NCBI GenBank assembly: GCA_012960755.1
Contig: DUAT01000057.1
Span: 597,334-661,333 of the forward strand
Source of the DNA: Gammaproteobacteria bacterium
GTDB taxonomy: Bacteria > Pseudomonadota > Gammaproteobacteria > Pseudomonadales > Azotimanducaceae_A
DNA: 64,000 bases
Direction of reading: 5' to 3'
Shown here: piece by piece, positions 1 to 9,286 of the stretch
Numbering within the stretch: the first letter of the stretch is position 1
Layout: each line of letters opens with the position of its first letter
Position numbers and translations under genes: made by a program
The notes under the pieces: model-generated
Databases searched by the model: none
What the model was told of the DNA's origin: nothing
Seen by the model: the letters and a program-made list of their open reading frames with translations, nothing else

Positions 1-1142
1 CCGGTGAGCAGTGCGGTAATTTCTATGCCCAACTGGCCAAGTGCAAACAGTATCCCTACAAGCATGATCCCACGACTGGAGAGCGACAGGAGCATTTCCT
101 GCATGAGTCGTGACGTCTCTACCTTCTTTGTATCGAAACTCCGCTGCATCAGGTACTTGGACAATTTTGCAAATATATTGAAGACGAACAGGATCGCCAG
201 GAAGATGAATGCATTCGCGACAAATGAACCCGCGTTATCTTTTACCCATTCCAGGGCATCCAGTAGTTGGTTTCTGATAAGCCCGATCATTACCCGGGGA
301 TTAAACAGGTCCGTGGAGACAGCACCAGTCTGTAGCATCAACTGACGATAACGGGTGGAATCAATGCCATTTTTGTCCAAATGACGAACAATAGTTGAAA
401 GAGTACTGACAATTGCTTCATTCCGAATCTGAAGTGCCCGCAACTGCAATCCCAGGTCTGACGACAGCGGTTCACCGGAAGCAGTCTCTTCTATTGCTTC
501 TTTTTCCTTCTCGACGAGTCGAATTTGTCCAGCAAGATTCTCGGCAAATGGAGTCAGTCGATTTACGAAATTCTCTCGATGGTTTTCTGAACTGAGTCCC
601 AACCGTTCCATTTCCTGAACCGTTTTTGATTTGATATCAAATAGTTCTTCAATCCAGTCAAGGTCATAAGCAATGGAGCGCTCAAACTCTATCAACTTAT
701 AGCCGGTGAGAGTAACGGAAGTCGAACGTTTATCGTTATGCATACCTAAAACAGTCTCCAGAATATCGTCGACTCCGTTACTGGTACGAATGATGTAGGA
801 GACGACCACATCCCTTAACTCTGGGTTTTCTATTCCCAGTTTCCCTTGTTCGTGAAGCACATTTGTAAGATCAAACAACAGTTCGAGCATCAGAATGGTT
901 TTTTGTTGCTTCTCCAACTCAAAGGCAGCTTGTATATCACCATCTGTGCGCTCAACCTGAATTTCAAGCTGCTCAACTTCCTTTATCATCTGAGTAATCT
1001 GCGCATGAATTTCAGAACCCTGTTCAATAATTTCCTGGTCGGGATTGGGTTCAATGACATTGGTCTCTTCTACATTTTGTTCAGCAAACAACGTCGAACA
1101 TGTGAACAGCAAAAGAGTTGAGACCAGTAGTGATCGGGGCAT
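1..1142 (-). CDS. MscS-type mechanosensitive channel, N-terminal part (cut by window edge)
   Basis: Read on the minus strand from ATG at 1142; the frame stays open to the window edge, giving about 380 residues. It begins with a signal peptide (MPRSLLVSTLLLF, cleavage after LFA), then a roughly 250-residue periplasmic region rich in Glu/Lys helices, likely coiled coil. Two hydrophobic segments follow (around FVANAFIFLAIFLVFNIFAK and GIMLVGILFALGQLGI). Large MscS relatives with an extended periplasmic domain have this arrangement; the pore helix and beta domain would lie outside the window. Family membership is inferred from layout and the membrane segments, since the diagnostic pore helix is not visible. 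Confidence 0.7.
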   Translation of the reverse strand, partial: MPRSLLVSTLLLFTCSTLFAEQNVEETNVIEPNPDQEIIEQGSEIHAQITQMIKEVEQLEIQVERTDGDIQAAFELEKQQKTILMLELLFDLTNVLHEQGKLGIENPELRDVVVSYIIRTSNGVDDILETVLGMHNDKRSTSVTLTGYKLIEFERSIAYDLDWIEELFDIKSKTVQEMERLGLSSENHRENFVNRLTPFAENLAGQIRLVEKEKEAIEETASGEPLSSDLGLQLRALQIRNEAIVSTLSTIVRHLDKNGIDSTRYRQLMLQTGAVSTDLFNPRVMIGLIRNQLLDALEWVKDNAGSFVANAFIFLAILFVFNIFAKLSKYLMQRSFDTKKVETSRLMQEMLLSLSSRGIMLVGILFALGQLGIEITALLT

Positions 1143-1305
1143 ATCGTCGCCTTTGGGCTGGGCTTAGCGTTGGTGCATTATACTCATTACTGGCTGGACA
1201 CAGCTATATTCTTGCGGCAGTATCGCCATGAGCACCGTCGAATCGTAGTGCCGACCGCTATTCAACTGATCGCGAATCGAGCTGCATCGCCAACGAGGTC
1301 CCATC

Positions 1306-1905
1306 GTGAAGAACATTTACTTTCTGTTATCAGTCACTGTCTATTTCGGTTTGTCCAGCTGCACGAGTATAGAAACAACCACCGTCACAGCAGACTTCAG
1401 GGAAAAGGAAGGCGTCTTTGTCGTCGGCTACACTGAAAATGCGGACACCCGGATTACGCTGGAAGACCAACTGGTCTCTGACCTGACAAAAAGAGAAATG
1501 GTCGCCTGGCCGAGCCACCTGACGCTTGGCGATGTAATCAACACTACTCCACAGGAAATAATAGACAAGGCTGCGGAGAAAAAAGCCCTGTCTGTGATTA
1601 TCCTCAACCGGGTGGCTGCCGATGCGTCCGACAGTGTTGTTAAGAATCCGGAAAGAATTTCGCCCAAGCATTCGACTTTGCAGGCATTTTATTCTCACTC
1701 GCGCGACATGCAGGGGAATACCTACGATGCGGAGCAGGAGGTATTTGTCGAAGTGAACCTTTTCATTCTTGACCGCGGTGAAGCGAAATTATTCTGGAGT
1801 GGCACTACATGGACATTCAACGCCGATGACAGACCCGCCGCGATAAAGGATATCAGTTCGACAATTGCAGATCAGCTGGAGCAGGTCAGGAAAAGGTATC
1901 GTTGA
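1306..1905 (+). CDS. putative outer-membrane lipoprotein of unknown function
   Basis: A 199-residue protein starting with GTG at 1306 after a GAGGT-like ribosome site. The N-terminus is a lipoprotein signal with lipobox LSSC, so it is expected to be lipidated at about Cys19 and placed in the envelope. The rest is soluble, with an alternating beta/alpha pattern resembling the DUF4136/DUF3313-type lipoproteins seen elsewhere in this window (17993-18673, 31930-32484), but I see no catalytic motif. It stands alone between a leftward channel gene and a leftward potassium channel gene. Function unknown. Confidence 0.6.
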   Translation: MKNIYFLLSVTVYFGLSSCTSIETTTVTADFREKEGVFVVGYTENADTRITLEDQLVSDLTKREMVAWPSHLTLGDVINTTPQEIIDKAAEKKALSVIILNRVAADASDSVVKNPERISPKHSTLQAFYSHSRDMQGNTYDAEQEVFVEVNLFILDRGEAKLFWSGTTWTFNADDRPAAIKDISSTIADQLEQVRKRYR

Positions 1906-1936
1906 ACCAGTCCCATTGTTCGACTGCTGACTAAGT

Positions 1937-2626
1937 CTACTTCGACTCTTCTATCGCCGCCGTCGCAATTTGCAATCCCACAAGCCTGGCGATGATAACT
2001 GCAATGTAAATCTGACCAAAAAGTGCCTGGGTAATCACAATTGCCCGGGCGAGACCGGAAGTTGGCGTCAGGTCACCATAGCCAAGTGTGGTCTGGGTTA
2101 CATAGCTAAAATAAACAAGTTCCTTCAACAGGATTGCCACCGAATGACTATCGGTCGCATAGGTGTCCACTTTTAAACTGATCGCCTCAGGATTAACCAG
2201 AATAATACCGAAATAAATCAGTGCCCAGGTCATACCCATCAGAAGATACAAACAGACGGCTGCGTAAATAATTTCGGCATCTACCTGTCTGGCATTCAAC
2301 AGGTATCGAAGTATATGGAATGAAATATAGGCCAAAAATGCAGTCTTGAAGACGCTGAAAACCAGCAATTGCGAACCTTCAGTAACAAGCACGGCAGGCA
2401 ACCAGCCGGACAATGCCGTCGGTACCGCTAACAGGAGCCCAATAATAAAATCTTTTCGACGCAGAACAACAATATAAAGGCTCGACACCAAAATAAACGA
2501 ACTCAGAATGCGAGATACAAAACTGCTGAATTCACCATCGAACAGATCCGGAATAAACAGAAGGAATACAAAACTTATCAGTAACACCTCAAAACCAAAG
2601 GGAGGCTCCTTTGTACCTGCGCTCAT
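1937..2626 (-). CDS. two-TM potassium channel family protein
   Basis: A 229-residue inner-membrane protein. The N-terminal half has about four hydrophobic helices; the C-terminal third is a pore module with the selectivity filter TTLGYGDLTP (about residues 180-190) between a hydrophobic segment and a final helix (GQIYIAVIIARLVGLQ). TLGYGD is the K+ channel signature, so potassium conductance is likely. No cytoplasmic RCK/TrkA-N domain is attached. It is the last gene of a leftward run with the protease at 2699-3745 and the cytochrome upstream; the 72-bp gap contains imperfect 20-bp tandem repeats. Confidence 0.8.
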   Translation of the reverse strand: MSAGTKEPPFGFEVLLISFVFLLFIPDLFDGEFSSFVSRILSSFILVSSLYIVVLRRKDFIIGLLLAVPTALSGWLPAVLVTEGSQLLVFSVFKTAFLAYISFHILRYLLNARQVDAEIIYAAVCLYLLMGMTWALIYFGIILVNPEAISLKVDTYATDSHSVAILLKELVYFSYVTQTTLGYGDLTPTSGLARAIVITQALFGQIYIAVIIARLVGLQIATAAIEESK

Positions 2627-2637
2627 AGCCTAAGTTC

Positions 2638-2690
2638 CTGATGTAGTGGCAGTTTCTGACGTAGTGGCAATTCCTGATTGCCAGTTCCTG
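2638..2690. repeat. short imperfect tandem repeat
   Basis: Two adjacent copies of a unit close to TGACGTAGTGGCAATTCCTG, differing at a few positions, followed by a third partial copy of the CCAGTTCCTGAT part. They lie between the protease stop and the potassium channel start. No function is evident. Confidence 0.5.
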
Positions 2691-2698
2691 ATCAACTT

Positions 2699-3745
2699 TT
2701 ACGGTTTTATCGCTGTTAGTATTTTTTTCTCACCTTCCCTGAACACGGTGATTTCCAGCTCGTCACCTTTCTTAACCGAATTGATGTAAGTCTGTATTCG
2801 TTCAAATCCAGCCCTGGTTTGATATAAATTGTGACCTCCCACCTCGACAATGACATCGCCACCGAGCATGATTTTTTGCTCCCCCAACATCATCGGAATA
2901 ACCCCGGCGTGAATATTGAATGCTGCGGCCAGGGAACCTTCCGTCACATGTTGAATCAGGAGTCCTTCTGAGTAATCCGGTACGTTCAGTACTCGCAATG
3001 CATCATTGGTCAACGGCAGGTAACGCATTCCCCACCATAGCGCGGGTCTATCCAGTACAAGCTTCTTCGCCATATTGATACTGGCGGCAAAACCCAGACC
3101 AACGCTGCCCCCGGTTTGTGTCTGTATATGGCTGACAATACCAATCAGCTCTCCATTGGCACTAAACAGTGGTCCGCCTGAATTGCCCTGGTTAATGGCT
3201 GCATCGGTCTGCAGAAACTCCATTTCCTCAAACATGATCTCATCTTCATGGATCCTGCGACCACTCAAATTACCTGTCGTCAGCGTATGTGACAGACCGT
3301 ATGGAGCACCAACAACAAAGACTTCTTCACCGGTATTGATGTCATTGGAGTCACCAATTCTGGCGGCGGGCAAATCACCGGGAGAATCCACGATTTCAAT
3401 AAGCGCTATATCAGCCGTGATTATTGAAGATAAAACCCTGGCAGAGAACGTTCTGCCGTCCAGTAGCTCCACCGTCACCTCGTTCGCGTCATGAACCACA
3501 TGGGAAGCCGTCAGTATCAAACCCCCTTTGGTGATGATAACGCCACTCCCCAGACCGTGGCTGGTGGTATTTACGACGCCCTCCTCCGACAATTCAAGCT
3601 GGCTTTCGCTGGTCTTAATCTCCACGACCGTAGGATCAACCTTTGCAAACAGGCGGGAATAATCTTTCGCTGCGAGAGAGGTTGACAGGCCTGCCAGGGC
3701 AACAAAAATTACCAGGCGATTTAAGTTTACTGATGCTAACTGCAC
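2699..3745 (-). CDS. HtrA/DegP-like periplasmic serine protease with one PDZ domain
   Basis: A 348-residue protein with a signal peptide (NRLVIFVALAGLSTSLAA). The trypsin-like domain (about residues 30-230) carries the full triad: His in LTASHVV, Asp in TADIALIEI and Ser in QGNSGGPLF. A single C-terminal PDZ domain follows (about residues 240-348; LGGDVIVEVGG). Classical DegP has two PDZ domains and DegS has one plus a membrane anchor; here a cleavable signal and one PDZ suggest a soluble periplasmic protease or chaperone. The start is GTG, 11 bp after the stop of the upstream cytochrome gene, so the two are probably co-transcribed. Confidence 0.88.
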   Translation of the reverse strand: MQLASVNLNRLVIFVALAGLSTSLAAKDYSRLFAKVDPTVVEIKTSESQLELSEEGVVNTTSHGLGSGVIITKGGLILTASHVVHDANEVTVELLDGRTFSARVLSSIITADIALIEIVDSPGDLPAARIGDSNDINTGEEVFVVGAPYGLSHTLTTGNLSGRRIHEDEIMFEEMEFLQTDAAINQGNSGGPLFSANGELIGIVSHIQTQTGGSVGLGFAASINMAKKLVLDRPALWWGMRYLPLTNDALRVLNVPDYSEGLLIQHVTEGSLAAAFNIHAGVIPMMLGEQKIMLGGDVIVEVGGHNLYQTRAGFERIQTYINSVKKGDELEITVFREGEKKILTAIKP

Positions 3746-3756
3746 TGAATGATCTA

Positions 3757-5994
3757 CTACCGAATATATTGATTTACCCGTCGACGAACCTCCGGGGCGT
3801 TAGGTGCCAGTTTACTTAACTCTGACAGGGGAACAAGGATGTTTTCGGTCTGGCCCAGTTTTTCCATGTACAGTACCTGGGTCATCAGCAGATCATATTG
3901 GTTAGGCCAGGTCTTTATTGCACCTTCGAGGTAACTGACGGCATCGGCGGTTCGTTCAACGGCATCCAGTGCAACCGCGTAAACATAGGCATACCGTGCC
4001 TGGCTGTCTGCCAGTTCTGTAGAAGCCTTAAGTAAAGGTAACGCCTCTTCGTATTTTTGTTGCCGGATCAGCGACAGCGCATAACTGTAGTTAACCGCAG
4101 CGCTGTCTGGAGCGAAGGAAAGTGCCTTATCCAGCAAAGGTTTCGCTTTCGCCTCCTCGTTTGTGGCCCGGTACAGATCAGCCAGGTTCATAAGTGCTGG
4201 GACGTAGAGTGGTTCTATGACCAGTGCCTGTCTGTAGGCTGTTTCGGCACCTCCCAAGTTACCGAGGTTCAGCTCCAGGTTTCCCAGTTCGGCCTGAGTC
4301 GATGGCATGTCATTCATCAAAGCCAGGGTTTCACGATACTCGTCTATAATTTTGTAAAACAGGCCTATTTTGTCCAGCGGAATATCCGATTGCATATTTG
4401 ACAGGACAATAGCAACTTCACGCCTGACCGACTTTACCGGGTCATCTATCAAAGGTCGCAACGCCTTCCAGCGATCAAGCGGAGCCGCTGACTGAAAATT
4501 ACGCACCGCGACACGACGAATCAGGGGATCGCTATTGGCGAGGTAACCCAATGCTGCCTCATTACTCACTCTGGATGGGAAATCCGCAAGCCGTTCAATC
4601 AAGGTTGCTTTCATGATCGGTGGAATATGATCGTAGCCTGCAAGCGTCAAAATTGGACGGGTTACCGTTGGGTCGCCCCGTTGTGCAAGGGAGTTTATTT
4701 TCGCAAATGGGTCCTGTAGCGGAGGATCAATAAAGTGCTCATCGATTACCTTTTTTGCCCAGGTCGGTTTCGTTCCCTTATGACATTGGTTACAGGCATT
4801 GGGTACACCGAGGAGTTCTGATGTGCCTGGCGCCGGAATACCAAACCGATGATCGCGGCGGTCATCGACCAGCATGTAAGTGGTTTCCGGCATATGACAC
4901 TCAACACACTCTGCACCGCTTGATCCTTCCGGGTGAAAATGATGTTTTTTGGTATTGTACACAGTGGGCAGATGGCACTGGCTACACAGGTTGTTGCCCT
5001 GAAGAATCAACTTGCTGGAATGTGGTTCATGGCAGTTGCTGCAGGTCACACCCCTGGCATGCATCTTACTCTGCAGAAACGAGCCGAGTACGTAGTCCTC
5101 CTCGCGAATTTGACCATCGGGGTAATAAAGGTCCCCGGATAACAACGCCAGGCGAAATTGGCTATGATAATCCACACCCGGGTCCGGGACACCAATCTTC
5201 GTACGCCGAGAATGACACCCACCACACATATTGATATGTCGGTTGGATTTCTCACCTTTTGGTTGAGCGATGGATTGACCCTGCACAAATTCCCAGACCA
5301 ATGTATTCGGCGCATTTACCAGTCCACTGCCCGATTGAAAGTTTCCGCCTGCAGCCCGCTCGACATGTGTGTCCCCTGGACCATGACAAGCCTCACACGC
5401 AACATTAATGTCAGACCAGGTTGTGGCATAGCTGTTATTTTCTACTGAATAGTTTTTTTGCAGATTAGTGCTGTGACACACCGCGCAGCGACTGTTCCAG
5501 TTCTGTAAATGTCGGGTCCAGAAAAAAGGTGATTCCGGCGTAATATCCTCGTTCGGTTGTAAGTGAATCCAACGCTGCCCACCGTCTTCGGCTACTCGAC
5601 TATCCCATGCAATGTTCAGTGCCTGCAGATGCCCCTCAGTTGTTTCTACCAGGTATTGTTGCAGAGGATAGTGACCAAATGTATAACTGATGTTGTATTC
5701 CCCGGCCGTCTCTACGCCAACAGTCTCAACCAGATAATCGTCCCCACGCCGGAAAAAACGGCTGGAAATGCCATGAAACTCAATGGTCTCGCCAGTAAAA
5801 TTGCCTTTTACCGAATTTTCATCCGCCACCAGCATCGCTTTGCTGTGATCAGATTGCGCCCATTGAGCCGCAACCTCCTTATGACAGGAAACACACTTCT
5901 GCGCACCAACAAAACGAGACTCAGCAAACAGCGACGGACTTGCCAAACAGGCGAACAGCAGCAAATACCAATACCCACTTATATTTCTACTCAC
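3757..5994 (-). CDS. octaheme c-type cytochrome with HEAT-like and TPR domains
   Basis: The reading frame is open from a TTG at 6063, but the signal peptide (SGYWYLLLFACLASPSLFA) is best placed from the GTG at 5994, leaving about 745 residues. Eight CxxCH heme sites are present: CVSCH, CAVCH, CEACH, CGGCH, CSNCH, CSQCH, CVECH and CNQCH, all in the first 430 residues, matching the cytochrome c554-type multiheme fold. A helical HEAT-like stretch and then TPR repeats (about residues 560-745) follow. It is periplasmic and probably an electron-transfer or redox enzyme; the TPRs suggest a protein partner. It leads an operon with the HtrA-like protease and K+ channel and diverges from the barrel gene at 6066. 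The substrate is not evident. Confidence 0.85.
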   Translation of the reverse strand: MSRNISGYWYLLLFACLASPSLFAESRFVGAQKCVSCHKEVAAQWAQSDHSKAMLVADENSVKGNFTGETIEFHGISSRFFRRGDDYLVETVGVETAGEYNISYTFGHYPLQQYLVETTEGHLQALNIAWDSRVAEDGGQRWIHLQPNEDITPESPFFWTRHLQNWNSRCAVCHSTNLQKNYSVENNSYATTWSDINVACEACHGPGDTHVERAAGGNFQSGSGLVNAPNTLVWEFVQGQSIAQPKGEKSNRHINMCGGCHSRRTKIGVPDPGVDYHSQFRLALLSGDLYYPDGQIREEDYVLGSFLQSKMHARGVTCSNCHEPHSSKLILQGNNLCSQCHLPTVYNTKKHHFHPEGSSGAECVECHMPETTYMLVDDRRDHRFGIPAPGTSELLGVPNACNQCHKGTKPTWAKKVIDEHFIDPPLQDPFAKINSLAQRGDPTVTRPILTLAGYDHIPPIMKATLIERLADFPSRVSNEAALGYLANSDPLIRRVAVRNFQSAAPLDRWKALRPLIDDPVKSVRREVAIVLSNMQSDIPLDKIGLFYKIIDEYRETLALMNDMPSTQAELGNLELNLGNLGGAETAYRQALVIEPLYVPALMNLADLYRATNEEAKAKPLLDKALSFAPDSAAVNYSYALSLIRQQKYEEALPLLKASTELADSQARYAYVYAVALDAVERTADAVSYLEGAIKTWPNQYDLLMTQVLYMEKLGQTENILVPLSELSKLAPNAPEVRRRVNQYIR

Positions 5995-6065
5995 GTAGAC
6001 ACCCTGGGACTTCGATGATAAAACATGATTGTAACAATATAAATCTTTAGTAGAGGTACCCAACC

Positions 6066-7592
6066 TTGGCCAATTTTCGACTATTTATCATTGCTGGTGT
6101 TGTTACGGTGCTGGCTTTTTTCACTCAAGCGGCATCCGGCAATAAGCTGATGGACTATATCCGCAGCACCGACCTGAATGATTTCGCGCTTGGCGCTGCA
6201 CTCAGCACCAGCCAGAATCCCTACAAGCAATCAGAAAACTCGGCGTTTTTCTACCCATACCTCACCAGTTTCAGGCACGACGCTTTTACCGACACTTTGT
6301 TCATCGTCGGCGAGAGTGAAGTTGGTGTAAGAAAAGTTTTTGACAACGACTGGGTCCTGGGTGTCGTCGGTCGAATTCAAACACTGGGGCTTGGCGAGAA
6401 CGAACTGATCGGCGTAGAGGAACGCAGGTGGACGCTGGAACTCGCACCCCTGGTTACCTATCGCCGATGGCCAGTGCATCTGAACCTGCAAACCTACTTC
6501 GAGATTCTCGACCGCCACCAGGGTTTCACCAGTGAATTCGAACTTTCTTACCCCATGGAATGGCCGCGTGGTTACCTGGTTCCCACGTTCGACCTGATTT
6601 ATGAAAGCGATGAATTTACCGACTATTACTATGGGGTAAGCCCCTCCGAAGCCGCGCCTGGCAGATCAGCATACCAGCCTGGCAGTGCATTGAATCTGGA
6701 ACTTGGGTTTCAGTTTGGTTACGCCCTGACAGGGCGCTGGCTCTTGTCCGGTGGGCTCAGTATTGAAAAACTGGACGATCAGATTACATCCAGCCCGATC
6801 ATAGACCGTGATCATCTCTGGTCAGCAAACATAGGGCTCGCTTACAACGCAAACGTTTTTAAACCCCGCGCATACGAATACTCGCGGAAACTGCCCAGGA
6901 CCCTTGTCAGGTTTTCTGCCCTGGATGCACAACTGGAAACCACGCTGACGAGAGCATCGGGTGGGGAAGTCAGCCTGGAAGAGCTGTTAGGTCTGTCTGA
7001 CAAAAAAACCGTGGGCCAGTTTGACATCACCGTTCGCCTCTCTGGCTACCATCGACTGGAAATGGGGTACACGCGTTACAGCCGTTCGGGCTTTGCAATA
7101 CTTGGCGATGATCTCTCTGTGGGTGACGCAAGATTCATAGCAGGAACGGAACTCGATGTGAGTGTTGAAACCAAGGTCCTTCGCCTGGCCTACGGATATT
7201 CAATTCTGATGGATGAGCAAAAGGAACTCGGCGTTATGGCCGGAATCCATCGTACGGATATCGATGTCCGATTCTTTGCACCCGACAGCGGGTTGGAAGA
7301 AAGCCGCAATCCTTCACCACTGCTGCCTGTGATGGGACTCTACGGCAATGTAAATCTGTTTAAAAGAACCCGGGTTTCTGCCGAAGTACAGTTCTTCCGG
7401 CTGGATTTCGACCGGTGGAATGGATCCCTGAGTTCTATCCGGCTCGACGTGCAGCAAGTCATCGGTCGTCTGGGTATTGGTCTTGGTTATTCGTACTACA
7501 TCATGGACCTGGAATCCAACAACCAGGAATTGGTCTCATCGCTGGAATTTCGCCATCAAGGTCCCTTCCTTTTTGCGACCATCAGCTTTTAG
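6066..7592 (+). CDS. MipA/OmpV-like outer-membrane protein fused to a second beta-barrel region
   Basis: A 508-residue protein starting at TTG 6066 with a signal peptide (FIIAGVVTVLAFFTQAASG). Residues about 35-260 resemble the MipA/OmpV family: an N-terminal region of alternating aromatic strands, a YYYGVSPSEA motif and the DDQITSSPIIDRD block. MipA proteins are about 250 residues and normally end there. This one continues for about 240 further residues of amphipathic strands and ends in a terminal aromatic (LFATISF) typical of outer-membrane insertion, so it looks like a fusion. It is divergent from the multiheme cytochrome, with 72 bp between the preferred starts. Confidence 0.7.
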   Translation: MANFRLFIIAGVVTVLAFFTQAASGNKLMDYIRSTDLNDFALGAALSTSQNPYKQSENSAFFYPYLTSFRHDAFTDTLFIVGESEVGVRKVFDNDWVLGVVGRIQTLGLGENELIGVEERRWTLELAPLVTYRRWPVHLNLQTYFEILDRHQGFTSEFELSYPMEWPRGYLVPTFDLIYESDEFTDYYYGVSPSEAAPGRSAYQPGSALNLELGFQFGYALTGRWLLSGGLSIEKLDDQITSSPIIDRDHLWSANIGLAYNANVFKPRAYEYSRKLPRTLVRFSALDAQLETTLTRASGGEVSLEELLGLSDKKTVGQFDITVRLSGYHRLEMGYTRYSRSGFAILGDDLSVGDARFIAGTELDVSVETKVLRLAYGYSILMDEQKELGVMAGIHRTDIDVRFFAPDSGLEESRNPSPLLPVMGLYGNVNLFKRTRVSAEVQFFRLDFDRWNGSLSSIRLDVQQVIGRLGIGLGYSYYIMDLESNNQELVSSLEFRHQGPFLFATISF

Positions 7593-7716
7593 ACCCCCGC
7601 GAATCGACCCAATCGCAGCGACTACAATCTGCGTGTTTGATATCGGATAAGATGGTAGCTTGACGGCCTGTTAAAGTAGCTTGACAACCATTAATATCAA
7701 TACAAGGAGTCGTACA

Positions 7717-9258
7717 TTGAGTAAGTTTCTTTGCAGTATTTATCGCGCCATCTCCCTCGCAATTTTATGGTTACCTGCTACCGTTATAGCCCAGGACAGA
7801 CCCAACATTCTAATCATCTGGGGTGATGATATCGGTTATTTTAATGTCGGGGCTTACAACCGTGGTGCCATGGCTTATGACACACCCAATATCGACAGTA
7901 TCGCGAACGACGGCATCCTGTTTACCGACGGTTACGGACAGAACAGTTGTACCGCTGGCCGCTCGACATTCATCACAGGCCAGAGCGGATTCAGGACCGG
8001 ATTGCTCAAGGTAGGCTTGCCTGGCGCCGCAGAAGGGCTCAGCGGCAAGGACCCAACCATTGCTGAACTGTTACCTGAAGAGTATATGACAGGCCAGTTT
8101 GGTAAAAACCACCTGGGTGACCTGGATGAACATTTACCCACTAACCACGGCTTCGATGAATTTTTCGGGAATCTATACCATCTTAATGCCGAGGACGAAC
8201 CTGAGAATGAGGACTACCCCACGGACCCGGAGTTTGCGAAGAATTTTGGACCCCGGGGTGTTATTCACTCCCTTGCCGATGGCAAGATCGAAGACACCGG
8301 CCCTCTCAGCATGAAGCGAATGGAGACCATTGATGAGGAAGTGACCGCCCGCGCTCTTGAATTCATCGAGAAAGCACATAAGGCGAAACGACCATTTTTT
8401 GTCTGGTACAACACCACACGAATGCATGTCTGGACCCGCCTGAAAGCGAAATCGAAAGGCGTGACCGGTCAGGGCATCTATGCAGATGGTATGGTTGAAC
8501 ACGACGGTATGGTGGGTCAGTTGTTGGACAAACTGGACGAACTCAGTATTGCCAACAATACAATTGTGATGTACTCCACGGACAATGGCGCCGAGACGTT
8601 CACCTGGCCTGATGGTGGCACCACACCATTTCGGGGAGAAAAGAACACGACCTGGGAAGGCGGTTTTAGAGTACCAATGATGGTAAAATGGCCGGGTAAG
8701 ATCAAAACTGGACAAGTTTCCAATGAGATCATATCCATGGAAGACTGGCTGCCAACATTCCTCGCCGCTACTGGTGACTCCGATATCAAAGAGAAACTAC
8801 TCAAAGGTCACAGGGCCGATGGGAAAAAATTCAAGGTACACCTCGACGGTTACAATTTCCTGCCATATTTTACCGGCAAGGAAGCCACAGGTCCTCGCCA
8901 GGAAATGTTTTATTTCACTGACGATGGCGAACTTTCTGCCCTTCGATATGGTCAGTGGAAGTTGATGTTCTCGGAACAAAGAGGTCACGGGATGGAGGTC
9001 TGGCAAGAACCCTATGTGACCTTACGTTTTCCAAAACTGTTCAACTTACGTCGCGATCCATTTGAACGAGCCGATTCGGAATCCGGCGCCTATGAGACCT
9101 GGCGCTTCGAGCGACTCTTTCTGATTGCACCAGCAGCCGCTTATGTAGGTCAGTTTCTGAGCACATTTAAAGAATTCCCTCCGCGCCAGGAACCGGGTAG
9201 TTTTAACCTGGACAAGGTGCTGAAATCTTTGCAGACAGAAAACAGCGGCGCAAACTGA
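7717..9258 (+). CDS. secreted sulfatase (arylsulfatase family)
   Basis: The frame opens upstream at TTG 7681, but the TTG at 7717 has an AAGGAG ribosome site 7 bp before it and starts a clear signal peptide ending VIAQ. The enzyme core follows: metal-ligand DD in IWGDDIGYFN, and the formylglycine motif SCTAGRSTF, whose Cys would be converted to formylglycine by a sulfatase-maturating enzyme encoded elsewhere. STDNGAE and the KWPGK block are also family features. It hydrolyses sulfate esters in the periplasm or outside; the substrate is not predictable. It sits 28 bp upstream of moxR and may be read with the Bat operon. Confidence 0.88.
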   Translation: MSKFLCSIYRAISLAILWLPATVIAQDRPNILIIWGDDIGYFNVGAYNRGAMAYDTPNIDSIANDGILFTDGYGQNSCTAGRSTFITGQSGFRTGLLKVGLPGAAEGLSGKDPTIAELLPEEYMTGQFGKNHLGDLDEHLPTNHGFDEFFGNLYHLNAEDEPENEDYPTDPEFAKNFGPRGVIHSLADGKIEDTGPLSMKRMETIDEEVTARALEFIEKAHKAKRPFFVWYNTTRMHVWTRLKAKSKGVTGQGIYADGMVEHDGMVGQLLDKLDELSIANNTIVMYSTDNGAETFTWPDGGTTPFRGEKNTTWEGGFRVPMMVKWPGKIKTGQVSNEIISMEDWLPTFLAATGDSDIKEKLLKGHRADGKKFKVHLDGYNFLPYFTGKEATGPRQEMFYFTDDGELSALRYGQWKLMFSEQRGHGMEVWQEPYVTLRFPKLFNLRRDPFERADSESGAYETWRFERLFLIAPAAAYVGQFLSTFKEFPPRQEPGSFNLDKVLKSLQTENSGAN

Positions 9259-9286
9259 GAGGCTAGCCCAGCGTAGGATCAATTTT

